Source of the DNA: Candidatus Sumerlaea chitinivorans
GTDB taxonomy: Bacteria; Sumerlaeota; Sumerlaeia; Sumerlaeales; Sumerlaeaceae
Assembly: GCA_003290465.1 (NCBI GenBank)
Contig: CP030759.1
Coordinates: forward strand, 1,032,672-1,096,671
DNA: 64,000 nucleotides
Direction: 5' to 3'
Below are positions 26,823-36,003 of this stretch, in pieces (position 1 is the stretch's first letter; each line of letters starts with the position of its first letter). The notes under the pieces were generated by a model. The model was given only the letters and a program-made list of their open reading frames with translations, ran no database searches and was not told the origin of the DNA. The translations under genes and the position numbers were made by a program.

Positions 26823-28214
26823 ATGAGTGGTTCGATCGGACAAGAATTGTGGGAGCAAGCACTACAGCGACTGGAACTTGTACTGGGAGCGGAAACTGTA
26901 AATACTTGGTTACAACCGGCGCGCGTGCGGCACATTGATGGCAAGAGCGTGACCCTCGAAGTGCCGAATTTGTTTTACAAACATTGGCTTTCCTCAAACT
27001 ACCGGGCGCAAATTGAGGCCATTCTACGGGAACTGTTCGAGGAAAACATTGACCTACAGTTCGTAGTGCCCGACGCCCCAAGCTCCGGGTTAACGGTTAC
27101 ACCGGTAGAAGGCTTTGCGGATGGTTCACCGGCACCGGCGGGACGTCCTAATGGTCTTGGGTTGCAGATCTTTCCCAAGGCGTCCATGCTCAACCCTAAG
27201 TACACGTTTGAGAATTTTGTGGTGGGTGAGAGTAACCGGTTTGCCCACGCTGCCTGTCGCCAAGTGGCCGATCCGGCATCAAAAGCCTACAATCCACTCT
27301 TCCTGTATGGAGGTGTCGGGCTTGGTAAAACCCATCTCATGCATGCGATTGGCCATCAATTTCTTCGCGCCAACCCGAACCTCCGGGTCTTGTATGTGAC
27401 AAGTGAGCAGTTCATGAATAGTTTTATCGAGTCCATCTCACAAGGCAAACAGGTCGAATTCCGTGAGCATTATCGCAACATGGACTTGCTCATGATTGAC
27501 GACGTCCAATTCTTCAGCGGCAAAGAACGAACGCAAACCGAGTTCTTCCACACCTTTAATGCGCTTTACGATGCCGGGAAGAAAATCGTGATTTCCAGTG
27601 ACCGTCCACCCAACGAGTTGCACACGTTAGAGGATCGCTTGCGCAATCGTTTTGCGTGGGGCTTGGTTGTTGATATTCAGCCACCGGATCTCGAGACCCG
27701 AATTGCGATTCTGAAGAAGAAATCTGCGGCGACTGGGGATGGCGAACTACCTACGGATGTCGCAGTGTACATTGCTGAGCGAGTCCAGTCGAATATCCGG
27801 GAACTCGAAGGCGTCCTGATCCGCCTAAAAGCCTTTGCGGCCATTCACAATCAACCGATTACTCTGGAAATGGCTCGGCACGTTTTGGGCGACCTTATCT
27901 CCACCCCAAAATCTCGGGCAGTGGACATCGAAGAGGTGATCGAGGTCGTTTGCCAGTGCTTTGAGATTAAGCGTTCTGAGCTGTTGGGCCCGAGTCGGCA
28001 GAAGCGCTACGCAATGCCGAGGCATATTGCCCAATATCTGGCTCGCCAGTACACCAGACTTTCTTATCCCGAGATTGCTGAGCGATTTGGGCGTAGAGAC
28101 CACACTTCGGTGTTGCACGCTTGTCGCAAAATCGCGACGCAAATGGAAGACGACGAAAACCTGAAGAATCTCATTGCACATCTCAGCAAACAACTTCAGC
28201 GCGAGGAGCGTTGA
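26823..28214 (+). CDS. dnaA: Chromosomal replication initiator DnaA
   Basis: 463 aa from the ATG at 26823, 8 bases after an AAGGA site; the frame is open 47 codons further up but those residues do not look like DnaA. Domain I (about 5-80: ELWEQALQRLELVLGAETVNTWLQPA) is followed by a short linker, the AAA+ domain with Walker A GGVGLGKT (163-170), Walker B LLMIDDVQFF and the sensor region, and the domain IV helix-turn-helix ending in the DnaA-box motif RRDHTSVLHACRKI. It opens the origin and regulates replication. The usual neighbours dnaN, recF and gyrB are absent, and I find no cluster of TTATCCACA boxes in the flanks. Confidence 0.97.
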   Translation: MSGSIGQELWEQALQRLELVLGAETVNTWLQPARVRHIDGKSVTLEVPNLFYKHWLSSNYRAQIEAILRELFEENIDLQFVVPDAPSSGLTVTPVEGFADGSPAPAGRPNGLGLQIFPKASMLNPKYTFENFVVGESNRFAHAACRQVADPASKAYNPLFLYGGVGLGKTHLMHAIGHQFLRANPNLRVLYVTSEQFMNSFIESISQGKQVEFREHYRNMDLLMIDDVQFFSGKERTQTEFFHTFNALYDAGKKIVISSDRPPNELHTLEDRLRNRFAWGLVVDIQPPDLETRIAILKKKSAATGDGELPTDVAVYIAERVQSNIRELEGVLIRLKAFAAIHNQPITLEMARHVLGDLISTPKSRAVDIEEVIEVVCQCFEIKRSELLGPSRQKRYAMPRHIAQYLARQYTRLSYPEIAERFGRRDHTSVLHACRKIATQMEDDENLKNLIAHLSKQLQREER

Positions 28215-28302
28215 TGGTCTGCCGACCCACTTTCTGGCTGGCACACCGTTTGCAAGATGAGCTGGCATAAAGCTCAACATGCTTAAGGGGCTGAAAAACG
28301 CG

Positions 28303-28749
28303 ATGATAACAAAGCGACGAAATTTTCAGAGCAAGGCGTTCACCTTTATTGAAATTATGCTGGTGGTGCTGATCATCGGAATCCTGATGGGCATTGTGGT
28401 GCCGCGAATGGTTGGCCAAACTAAAGGCGCAAAGGTGCGCGCATGCAAAGCCTCCATTCGAAACATCGGCGTAGCCTTGGGCGCGTTCGAGGTTCGAGCA
28501 GGTCGCTTTCCCACAACTCAGGAAGGGCTTCAAGCCTTGGTGACAAAACCCAGTAGTCTCTCAGATGAGGAGTGGGATGGCCCTTACCTTCAAGAATTGC
28601 CCAAGGATCCATGGGGCCAAGAATTTATTTATCGATCGCCCGGCGAACACAATCAAGACTACGACTTGATTTCGAAAGGTCCAGACAAGCAGGAGAACAC
28701 TCCTGATGACATAGCGAACTTTAATTTGTCTGAAGCGCAATCAAAGTGA
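28303..28749 (+). CDS. gspG: Type II secretion major pseudopilin GspG
   Basis: About 148 aa from the ATG at 28303 (12 bases after AAGGGG; 28279 is an alternative start). The leader is short and basic, then KAFTFIEIMLVVLIIGILMGIVVP gives the N-methylated pseudopilin helix with Glu5. Prepilin peptidase normally cuts after Gly, but here the -1 residue is Ala. The C-terminal body shows the GspG signature RFPTTQEGLQALVTKP and WDGPYLQELPKDPWGQEFIY, and ends with a calcium-site-like YDLISKGPDKQENTPDD. It forms the pseudopilus of the type II system. It lies alone between dnaA and lpxA; gspF is at 1996. Confidence 0.95.
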   Translation: MITKRRNFQSKAFTFIEIMLVVLIIGILMGIVVPRMVGQTKGAKVRACKASIRNIGVALGAFEVRAGRFPTTQEGLQALVTKPSSLSDEEWDGPYLQELPKDPWGQEFIYRSPGEHNQDYDLISKGPDKQENTPDDIANFNLSEAQSK

Positions 28750-28814
28750 AACCACTCCGCCAGTGGCTGGCAAATTTGAGTTTCCAAACGCAAAATCGCA
28801 ATTGAGGAATTCGA

Positions 28815-29609
28815 GTGACCCCAATTCATCCCACTGCCATCGTAGACCCAAAGGCCGAAATTGATCCGTCCGTGGAGATTGGACCCTATGTAATTATTGA
28901 GGGCCCGGTCCAAATTGGTCCCCGAACGAAGATTTTTGCGCATGCCCACCTTTGTGGGAATACGGTGATCGGTGCCGATAACGAGATTCACATGGGATGT
29001 GTGATTGGCCACACCCCACAACATTTAGGCTATCGCGGTCAGCCCACTGGTGTACGCATCGGGGACGGCAATGTTTTTCGCGAGTATGTGACGATTCACC
29101 GTGGTTCTGAGGAGGGTTCCCACACAGTCGTTGGAGACCGTTGCTATTTCATGGCGATGTCTCACATTGCCCACGACGCTGTGGTCGGCAACGAAATCAT
29201 TGTAGCAAACGGAACCCTGTTGGCGGGTCACGTTCACATTGAAGATAAGGTCGTCCTTAGTGGGAACGTCGGCATTCACCAGCACTGCCGCATCGGCACG
29301 CTCGCCATGATTGGCGGCTTATCCAAGATCGTTCAGGACATTCCGCCTTACATGCTCGTGGATGGGAGTTCAAAAGTCTGCGGGATAAATGTTGTCGGTC
29401 TCCGTCGCGCCGGGTTCGATGCCTCAACGCGCGAGAAAATCAAGCGCGCCTACAAGTTGCTCTATCGTTCTAACCTAAACGTTTCGCAAGCGCTCGAGGC
29501 TATCGAACAGGAACTGGGAGATTGCCCACAAATTCAACATCTCATTGGGTTCATTCGTGCTTCGAAGCGCGGAATTGCAAGTCACACGCTAAACCGTAGC
29601 GACGATTGA
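28815..29609 (+). CDS. lpxA: Acyl-[ACP]--UDP-N-acetylglucosamine O-acyltransferase
   Basis: 264 aa, start GTG at 28815 behind a GAGG site. It is a left-handed beta-helix of hexapeptide repeats (IHPTAIVDPKAEIDPSVEIG and onward), with the catalytic His in SHIAHDAVVGN (counterpart of E. coli His125), the RGQPTGVRIGDGN and REYVTIHRG segments and the C-terminal helical part GFDASTREKIKRAYKLLYRS. It catalyses the first step of lipid A synthesis, acylating UDP-GlcNAc at C3 in the cytoplasm. Its normal partners fabZ, lpxB and lpxD are not adjacent; a GT2 gene starts 6 bp downstream. If cells make a UDP-3-amino sugar (see the DegT/oxidoreductase cluster), this enzyme could N-acylate, which is speculative. 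Confidence 0.97.
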   Translation: MTPIHPTAIVDPKAEIDPSVEIGPYVIIEGPVQIGPRTKIFAHAHLCGNTVIGADNEIHMGCVIGHTPQHLGYRGQPTGVRIGDGNVFREYVTIHRGSEEGSHTVVGDRCYFMAMSHIAHDAVVGNEIIVANGTLLAGHVHIEDKVVLSGNVGIHQHCRIGTLAMIGGLSKIVQDIPPYMLVDGSSKVCGINVVGLRRAGFDASTREKIKRAYKLLYRSNLNVSQALEAIEQELGDCPQIQHLIGFIRASKRGIASHTLNRSDD

Positions 29610-29615
29610 TCCACC

Positions 29616-30536
29616 ATGCTGAGCCAACGTCTGGCCCTCGTGATCCTCAATCTAAACGGCTGCGACGTCCTGCGGGATTGTCTTGGCTCGGTGTTGAGGT
29701 CTGAACCGGAAGCGCCACATGTTATCGTTGTCGATAATGGATCGACGGACGGTTCCGCGGACATGGTCCGCAAAGAGTTTCCGCAAGTGCTGCTCCTTGC
29801 CACGGGCCAGAATTTGGGATTCGCGGGAGGCAACAACGTTGGTCTCCAAGTGGCGATCGAGGCGGGATTTCCCTATATCGTACTTTTAAACAACGACACG
29901 ATCGTAGATCCACAGTGTTTTGCGCACATGGTGGCGGCAGCTGAACAAGATGCCACAGTTGGCGCGGTCACGCCACTTATTCTTTTTGCTGAGCCCGCCG
30001 ACAGGATTTGGTGTGCCGGGGGCAGTTTTAACCTCTGGTACGGGATTGCCCGCCACTATGGGTTGCGCCGTAGAAGATCAAGTCACCAATACCAGCGACC
30101 ACGAGATGTGACTTTTGCTACTGGATGTGCAGTCCTTCTGCGAACTCAAGCGCTCAAGGAGGTGGGGCTGCTGGACGAATCGCTTTTCGCATACCACGAG
30201 GATGCAGAATTATCGTGGCGCCTACTCCGCGCTGGCTGGAAAATCCGGTACGTGCCGCAAGCTGTCCTCTGGCATCGGGAAGGATGGTCATCACGTCGCA
30301 GTGTGGGTCAAGCAATCCGATTGCGACTCTGCGTGAGGAACATTCTCATTGTACATCGACGTTATGCCAGGTGGTATCAGCGTCTCACATTTTGGCCCTG
30401 CTTTTTCTGGCGATGGGTTGTGCTCGCGGGGCTAAACGCCCTCCTTCATAGGCGCTTTGATACTTTTCGTGGGATTTTTTCCGGTATAGCGGCTTACTTC
30501 CGAGGCGAGATTGGCAAACCAAAGGATATTGCATGA
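29616..30536 (+). CDS. GT2 family rhamnosyltransferase-like glycosyltransferase
   Basis: 306 aa. GT-A motifs: LALVILNLNGCDVLRDCL, VIVVDNGSTDGSADM, NLGFAGGNNVGL, VLLNNDTIVDP (metal-binding DxD-like) and FAYHEDAELSWRLLRAGW, the last being typical of rhamnosyl-type GT2 enzymes. A C-terminal hydrophobic segment (LTFWPCFFWRWVVLAGLNALL) suggests membrane association. It uses a nucleotide sugar to extend a glycan such as O-antigen or core on the cytoplasmic face. It starts 6 bp after lpxA and its stop overlaps the YfhO-type gene by 4 bases (ATGA), so the three are one transcription unit. Confidence 0.9.
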   Translation: MLSQRLALVILNLNGCDVLRDCLGSVLRSEPEAPHVIVVDNGSTDGSADMVRKEFPQVLLLATGQNLGFAGGNNVGLQVAIEAGFPYIVLLNNDTIVDPQCFAHMVAAAEQDATVGAVTPLILFAEPADRIWCAGGSFNLWYGIARHYGLRRRRSSHQYQRPRDVTFATGCAVLLRTQALKEVGLLDESLFAYHEDAELSWRLLRAGWKIRYVPQAVLWHREGWSSRRSVGQAIRLRLCVRNILIVHRRYARWYQRLTFWPCFFWRWVVLAGLNALLHRRFDTFRGIFSGIAAYFRGEIGKPKDIA

Positions 30537-32956
30537 AGGCCCGTAAGAGCACAAGCGAGCCGGATCTTGGCAAGACGAATGGCGCTCCCACGCCGCTTGC
30601 GTACGACCTCATCCGAAGCTGGGCCGTGGCGTATGGCATCGCCGCAGCGGTAGCAATTTCCCTCTTCGCTGGGAGTCTCCCCTTTTTCTTGTCGCACTAC
30701 CTTGGGAGCCCGAGCTGCGACATGAACATCGCCTATCGCCACTTTCTTTCCTTTGGCACGCGGTGGCTCCGGCAAGGAGTGTGGCCCCAGTGGAATCCTC
30801 ACATTTTTTGCGGTACCCCATTTCTTCCCGGAACATGCGGAGCCATGCTCTCGCCCCTGAATTTGCCGTGTTTGCTCGCGCTTCCTCAGCCACTTTCGAT
30901 TAATCTCGCAATCCTTATCCACGCGATCGTTCTCGCCACAGGAGGAGTGTATTGGGCGCGCCAGTATGGACTCGGTCCCATAGGTGGTGCCCTCGCCGGC
31001 TGTCTGTGCGTGGCGGGGAGCGCTTTCGCAAACCGTGTCTTTGCCGGCCACTTTACGATTGTTTCAACAATGGCCTGGATCCCATGGCTGCTTGCGCTGC
31101 ATGAACAGATTCTCCGCGGCCATCGCCGCAGCGCTTTGCCACTCGGTGTCGTTGCAGCTCTGATGGTGTACTCTGGCCATCTTCAACTTTGCTACTATGC
31201 GGCAGTGCTCTCTGCCCTCATGTATGTGGTCGCACTGATTTCTCAAACTCGTACCGAGCGCAGTGCATGGTTCTTGCAAACTTTGAAGCTCTACAGCTTT
31301 GCCCTTGCTGTCGCGTTTGGTTTATCGGCAATCGAACTTTTGCCAGTCCTCGATACCGTTCGGTTTTCCGCCCGAACGGCCGCGCGCGATCTGTCGTGGG
31401 TGCGTCGCTTCTCAATGCCTCTTGAGAACTATTTCAATCTCATTGCGCCCAATTTCCTGGGCGCACGGCTTCAATACGCAGGTAGATGGTTTTGGTGGGA
31501 GGTCGCGCCCTATTTGGGAGTTGGCGCGCTCCTACTTGCTCTGTTAGGGGCTGCCCGGAGTACAATCGAACGTCAACGTTGGCCTCTGCTCGCGCTGGTG
31601 ATCGGGAGCTTCGTACTTGCGGGCGCGCCGGATCTGCCGCTGATCGGTCCTGCGGTCTCTTTGCTACCCGGCTGGACTCTCTTTCGTGGTCACGCAAAGA
31701 TTCTGATTTTCGGTATGCTCGGAGCCGCCGTCCTGGCTGCGGCCGGCTTCGTGTCTCTCACCACACTCTCGAAACGCCAGTTCCGTGTTCTGGTGGGAAT
31801 CGGAGTGATTGTCACACTGAGCGCCGCCATTGGTCTTGCCGGTGGATGGTTACCATTCTGGGTCAAACACCTTTCAAATTCGGAAATCGTGCAGGACCGC
31901 GTGCAGAGCATTGGCATGAGTGGGCCAGAACTTGCGAGGCGTCTCTACGGAACGCTGCACTTAGCGGCGATGATCAGCTTTATCTTTAGTGTCTTATTTC
32001 TACTTTTTCTGATCCTTTTACGCCGGGTTCAGCACCGAGCGCTGTTTCCCGTGTTCTTCGGTGTTTTAGTCTTAGACCCATGGTTGCTGTCTTGGAAGAC
32101 GGCGAACGAACATTTCCCTCTCGCTCAGCCACCCCTTTTTACAGCGATCGGGGCTTACGCTCGAGCACAGTCGTCGCCCGGAAGAATCGAAGTGCCGGGG
32201 ATTGGGCTCGTGAACGCGGGAATGTCAGTTGAGGCCGAGGCCGTGGGAGGGAACGATGTCAGCGTCAGCCGCTACTATGACACCTTCGTGAATGCGTACC
32301 GGCGTGTCCGACCCAGCGAGCCCAATCTTCATACTCGCTTTGATTGGGATAGTCCACTTATGGACATCGCCAATCTCACCACGATTGTTCTCCCGCGTGC
32401 CAATGAGGTTTCTCCCAACGTGCCATTGACCCTGAGTGATACAGTAGGCGAATGGAATTTCTGGCAACGAAAGACGGTGCTGCCCCGGGCGTATGTGGTG
32501 AGCCGGGCAATTTGGGTCCCGGATCGAGAAGACGCGATCCAAGAAGCGTTGGAAAGGGGAGCAGATTTTCACCGAGAGGTTCTCTTGGTTGGCCGGGCGG
32601 AAGAGGACCAACCCTCTACCACTGCGGTCGCTGAGGCAGTCCCAGCTACTCTCCAGTATTTCGGACTTCATCGGGTGGAGGTCCATGTGCCCACCGACGG
32701 TTATCTTGTCCTGGCGGACGCTTACTATCCGCACTGGGAAGCATCCCGCAATGGAGAGAAAATCCCTGTTTATCGGGCAAACGGTATGTTTCGCGGGGTT
32801 CATGCGAAGGCGGGCGATATGATCGTTTTTGAATACCGGAATCGCATGTTCCTCGCGGGAGCAATCGTGAGCGGCATCAGTTGGCTTCTCATCTTGGCTC
32901 TTGTGGCCAAACAACGTATCTGGGGCAAGCGTCAAGACCCGCCGTCGTCACTGTGA
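30533..32956 (+). CDS. YfhO-family polytopic membrane protein (GT-C-like)
   Basis: 807 aa, start overlapping the GT2 stop (ATGA). About 12-14 hydrophobic segments run to residue ~510, then a soluble region of ~250 residues and a last membrane helix (IVSGISWLLILALVA). Hallmarks of the YfhO family are SYYFxxYG-like early loops (here LPFFLSHYLGSPSCDMNIAYRHFLSFG), WNPHIFCGTPFLPG and GHLQLCYYAAV; the C-terminal part has YPHWEASRNGEKIPVYRANGMFRGVHAKAG, the usual end of these proteins. B. subtilis YfhO glycosylates lipoteichoic acid; in this Gram-negative context a glycan-decorating role is inferred. Acidic residues in the first loop (Asp near residue 63) could be catalytic. Confidence 0.85.
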   Translation: MKARKSTSEPDLGKTNGAPTPLAYDLIRSWAVAYGIAAAVAISLFAGSLPFFLSHYLGSPSCDMNIAYRHFLSFGTRWLRQGVWPQWNPHIFCGTPFLPGTCGAMLSPLNLPCLLALPQPLSINLAILIHAIVLATGGVYWARQYGLGPIGGALAGCLCVAGSAFANRVFAGHFTIVSTMAWIPWLLALHEQILRGHRRSALPLGVVAALMVYSGHLQLCYYAAVLSALMYVVALISQTRTERSAWFLQTLKLYSFALAVAFGLSAIELLPVLDTVRFSARTAARDLSWVRRFSMPLENYFNLIAPNFLGARLQYAGRWFWWEVAPYLGVGALLLALLGAARSTIERQRWPLLALVIGSFVLAGAPDLPLIGPAVSLLPGWTLFRGHAKILIFGMLGAAVLAAAGFVSLTTLSKRQFRVLVGIGVIVTLSAAIGLAGGWLPFWVKHLSNSEIVQDRVQSIGMSGPELARRLYGTLHLAAMISFIFSVLFLLFLILLRRVQHRALFPVFFGVLVLDPWLLSWKTANEHFPLAQPPLFTAIGAYARAQSSPGRIEVPGIGLVNAGMSVEAEAVGGNDVSVSRYYDTFVNAYRRVRPSEPNLHTRFDWDSPLMDIANLTTIVLPRANEVSPNVPLTLSDTVGEWNFWQRKTVLPRAYVVSRAIWVPDREDAIQEALERGADFHREVLLVGRAEEDQPSTTAVAEAVPATLQYFGLHRVEVHVPTDGYLVLADAYYPHWEASRNGEKIPVYRANGMFRGVHAKAGDMIVFEYRNRMFLAGAIVSGISWLLILALVAKQRIWGKRQDPPSSL

Positions 32957-34891
32957 GTGTGCACTCGGGGTCGTTTCGGCGTTCTCAAGCGCGCGCAACC
33001 TATGTTTCGATTTGACGTCGGTCGGATCGAGCTCGATGGCTTTGCGAAACTCTTTCAAGGCAGCTTCTCTCATTCCGCGTTTGAGGTAGATCAAACCAAG
33101 ATTGGCGTGCGCAGCCCCGAAATTTGGGTTGAGTTCCAGAGCCCGACGAAACGCCTCTTCTGCCTTCTGTGTATCCCCGACGGCGAGATACGCCATCCCG
33201 AGGGAATTAATGGCAGGAACGTCTTCAGGCAAAATGGTTAGAGCAGCTTGGAAAGATTGCAGCGCAGACATTCCATCCCCCAGTTCAAGAAACGCGTGAC
33301 CACGTGCGAGAAAGTTCTCCGCTGAGCCCGGCGGCAAGGTGAGAGCAGCTCGCGCTACCTCTTTCGCTTTTTGCGTCATGCCCAGCCGACCATAAATGAG
33401 AATCAAGTTGGAGTATGCTGGGGCATAACGCGGGTCCACTTCGAGCAGACGCGAGTAAAGTTCAATGGCTTCAGGGAATTTCCCTTGGTCTGCGTAGCGC
33501 GAAGCAAGATTGTAAAGCGCATGGGTGCAGGTTGGGTGCACCGCTAATTCACGTTTCCAGAGGGTTTCTGGTCCAGCCCAATACCCAACTTGCCGAAAGC
33601 TGATCAGCGCCAACATGATAAGCCAAACACTAACTGCGGCAAATAACGCGGGTTTACGTTTTGGGAAGCGCTGGAGATACGCCTGATCGAATTTGCTTAT
33701 GCCGATGACCACAGCAAGGGCCGCGCCACCCAAAGAGAGATAACAATAACGGTCAGCCACTGTGGAAAAATGCTGAAAAATAAATGGCACAAAGCCCAAG
33801 ACGGGAAAGATGGGCACAACAATCCATGCTGCACTCAAAACAAGGCCTTTGTGCCGGCGAATTGCCCACGCGACCAAACATGCCGCCGGCAAAGATAGCC
33901 AGAACAGAGGCGACTGCATAGCTTCTCGAACTGTCCTTGGTGCAATCGGGGCCAACCCGAGTGGGACGAAGAACTTCACGAAATAGTAACGCAAATTGTC
34001 GGCGGCAAGAAAAGGACGCTGCCACCACAGGAGTGAAAATGGAGCGTCATTCAAATCGGATTGCGCACGCTGTCCGACTACAGCGATTACCACTGCCGCA
34101 AGAAGCCAGAGGCTTAGGGCACGGCCCCATCGACGCCTATCCACGCCGTGATACCAAGCAAAAATCGCCGCAAGAAGTGGTAGGGTGACTACCGACGGCT
34201 TTGCAAAGAGAGCGAGGATGAAGCAAGCAGTTGCAAAGAGCAAGCGACGTTTCAGCGTCGAGTCGACAAGATGACTCTGAAAGAGGTCAATGGCACAAAG
34301 TGCCAGTGCCCCTGACAGTACATCCTTTCTGCCGGTAATCCACGCCACCGGTTCCACCTGCAATGGGTGGACTGCAAACAACACGCTCCCCGCAAACGTA
34401 GCCCAACGAGGGAAATCGAGTCGAGATAAGATGCGGAGAACGCTGAATGCCCCAAGCAGGTGAAGTAGAATATTATCAAAATGCATGATTGCCGGTATCA
34501 GGCGACCGACGGAAACGCCAATTCCGAGCCACTCCCCCATAGGCGCAAGGAAACTCATCGCAGCCTGCGTTAGGGAGATTTCTACGAAATACGACGTGTA
34601 AACCAGAGGAACATAGAGGCTGGCGTAAGGACCGTACCATAAGCGAAGCAGATTGCTGAGTGAGAGATTCAGAAGATAGGGGTTTTCGTACACATTTAGG
34701 TTATCGTCCCAATCGGTGAAGCCGAAGGTCACCGCCCGACCAAAAACAATCAAAACTACGAGAGCAAGACCCCCATATTGCCAGAGTGCGGGTTTTCGGG
34801 AATTCCCGACCTGCTCTTCGGCAGTAATAAATGAACGGATGGTCGCCTCAGCGTGTGAACTTTTCGCTACATTGCGTTTGCGCTTCGCCAT
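32948..34891 (-). CDS. TMTC-like membrane glycosyltransferase with C-terminal TPR repeats
   Basis: 647 aa from the ATG at 34891 (open frame upstream rejected as non-family). The N-terminal ~430 residues are a GT-C membrane domain with TDWDDNLNVYENPYL, holding the acidic pair, and the hallmark FAVHPLQVEPVAWITGRKDVLSG shared with eukaryotic TMTC O-mannosyltransferases. Residues about 470-640 hold five or six TPR units (THALYNLASRYADQGKFPEAIELY; AHANLGLIYLKRGMREAALKEF). Bacterial members are common in candidate phyla but largely unstudied; a protein O-glycosylation role is inferred from architecture. Its end overlaps the convergent YfhO-type gene by 9 bases. Confidence 0.85.
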   Translation of the reverse strand: MAKRKRNVAKSSHAEATIRSFITAEEQVGNSRKPALWQYGGLALVVLIVFGRAVTFGFTDWDDNLNVYENPYLLNLSLSNLLRLWYGPYASLYVPLVYTSYFVEISLTQAAMSFLAPMGEWLGIGVSVGRLIPAIMHFDNILLHLLGAFSVLRILSRLDFPRWATFAGSVLFAVHPLQVEPVAWITGRKDVLSGALALCAIDLFQSHLVDSTLKRRLLFATACFILALFAKPSVVTLPLLAAIFAWYHGVDRRRWGRALSLWLLAAVVIAVVGQRAQSDLNDAPFSLLWWQRPFLAADNLRYYFVKFFVPLGLAPIAPRTVREAMQSPLFWLSLPAACLVAWAIRRHKGLVLSAAWIVVPIFPVLGFVPFIFQHFSTVADRYCYLSLGGAALAVVIGISKFDQAYLQRFPKRKPALFAAVSVWLIMLALISFRQVGYWAGPETLWKRELAVHPTCTHALYNLASRYADQGKFPEAIELYSRLLEVDPRYAPAYSNLILIYGRLGMTQKAKEVARAALTLPPGSAENFLARGHAFLELGDGMSALQSFQAALTILPEDVPAINSLGMAYLAVGDTQKAEEAFRRALELNPNFGAAHANLGLIYLKRGMREAALKEFRKAIELDPTDVKSKHRLRALENAETTPSAHSQ

Positions 34892-35017
34892 TTTCGATAT
34901 TTCGACAATGCTATCCGCGGTGAATCCAAGGCAACCGATACTTTCTCTTGACGATGCTCCAGAAAGACCTCGAAAACGGTCCGCGACAATGATTCGAGGG
35001 AATGAGAGAGACTGACT

Positions 35018-35899
35018 ATGCCCGGAATGAGCAAACAAGAATTGAAGCACGATGAGCTCAGCGATCTTTTCGATCGGATCGGTTTGTGGTATCATCGGAA
35101 TGCCAAGTGGATCCAGTATCTGGTCATAGCTGTGGTCTTGGCTTTTCTTGGCTTCCGCTTATACGATCGCTACCTTGAAACAGAACGCGCTAAAGCCACG
35201 GCCGAGATCGGGAAGGTAGCCGATACCTTGCAGAGCGCACTGCGCGAGACGGACGAGGCAAAGCGCAAAGTACTCTTTGCGACTGCGATAGCCGATGCCG
35301 AGCGCGTCGCGAAGGAATACAGTGGGCAGTACCTCGGACGCCAAGCCCAGCTTTTACTTGGAAACGCCCATTACTACTATGCGTTGGCCTTAGCGAACCA
35401 GAAATCTGAAGCAAGTGAGGAGCGCAAGAAGGCGCGCGAAGCGTACGAGCGATACATTTCGATCGCGAAGACCAATGAAGAACGCGCTGCAGGTAAATTA
35501 GCTTTGGGCAACGTTTTCGAAAACGAGCTGTTTGCGACTCAGGATATGAATTATCTCAAGCAGGCAGAGGACGCCTACCGGGATGCGATCCGCCTTGCAC
35601 CGAATACTTTCCTTGCTGCAGAAGCGAAACTTGCGCTCGCCCGAATGTATCAGCCCGTGACGGGAAAGAAAGACGAGGCCGAGCGGTTGTTAAGCGAAAT
35701 CCAGAAAGAGCGTGCGCCCGCAAGCCAATCCTCAGAGAAGAATGCAGCGACGAAAGAAGCAGCAAAAGAAACGGGACGCAAAGGCCTCTCCCAAGAGAAA
35801 ATTCACGAGCTTCGGGAGTTCTCCGGATTAAGTTATGCCAAGGAAGCTGAACGCCTGCTCACCGCTCTTCAAGGTTTTGAGCCAGAGAAAAAACAGTAA
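35018..35899 (+). CDS. Membrane-anchored YfgM-like TPR protein
   Basis: 293 aa (an internal ATG at 35027 is equally possible). A single membrane segment (WIQYLVIAVVLAFLGFRLY, about 31-50) is followed by a long helical, TPR-like periplasmic part (residues 60-240; EQAEDAYRDAIRLAPNTFLAAEAKLALARMY type units, here NYLKQAEDAYRDAIRLAP). The tail (about 235-275) is Ala/Lys/Glu-rich. The layout matches YfgM/TPR_21 proteins, which assist periplasmic chaperones at the Sec translocon, but sequence similarity is not strong enough to assign this. It is divergent from the TMTC-like gene over about 125 bp and upstream of the ferredoxin by 170 bp. Confidence 0.65.
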   Translation: MPGMSKQELKHDELSDLFDRIGLWYHRNAKWIQYLVIAVVLAFLGFRLYDRYLETERAKATAEIGKVADTLQSALRETDEAKRKVLFATAIADAERVAKEYSGQYLGRQAQLLLGNAHYYYALALANQKSEASEERKKAREAYERYISIAKTNEERAAGKLALGNVFENELFATQDMNYLKQAEDAYRDAIRLAPNTFLAAEAKLALARMYQPVTGKKDEAERLLSEIQKERAPASQSSEKNAATKEAAKETGRKGLSQEKIHELREFSGLSYAKEAERLLTALQGFEPEKKQ

Positions 35900-36003
35900 G
35901 AAGAATCCCGCTAAGGCTTGCGTTTGAAAACCAAGCACACCGCTAAGGAGAGGAAATTTCCTCATTGACTCGACCCGGTACGTGCTCCGGAGTAACAGAC
36001 GAA

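Noticed and set aside
26200-28300. Search for an oriC with DnaA boxes around dnaA
   Set aside because: No cluster of TTATCCACA-like 9-mers or AT-rich unwinding region was found next to dnaA.
30494-31051. 185-codon minus-strand frame opposite the start of the YfhO-type gene
   Set aside because: Highly charged Arg/Gly composition, typical of a mirror frame of a membrane protein; no ribosome site.
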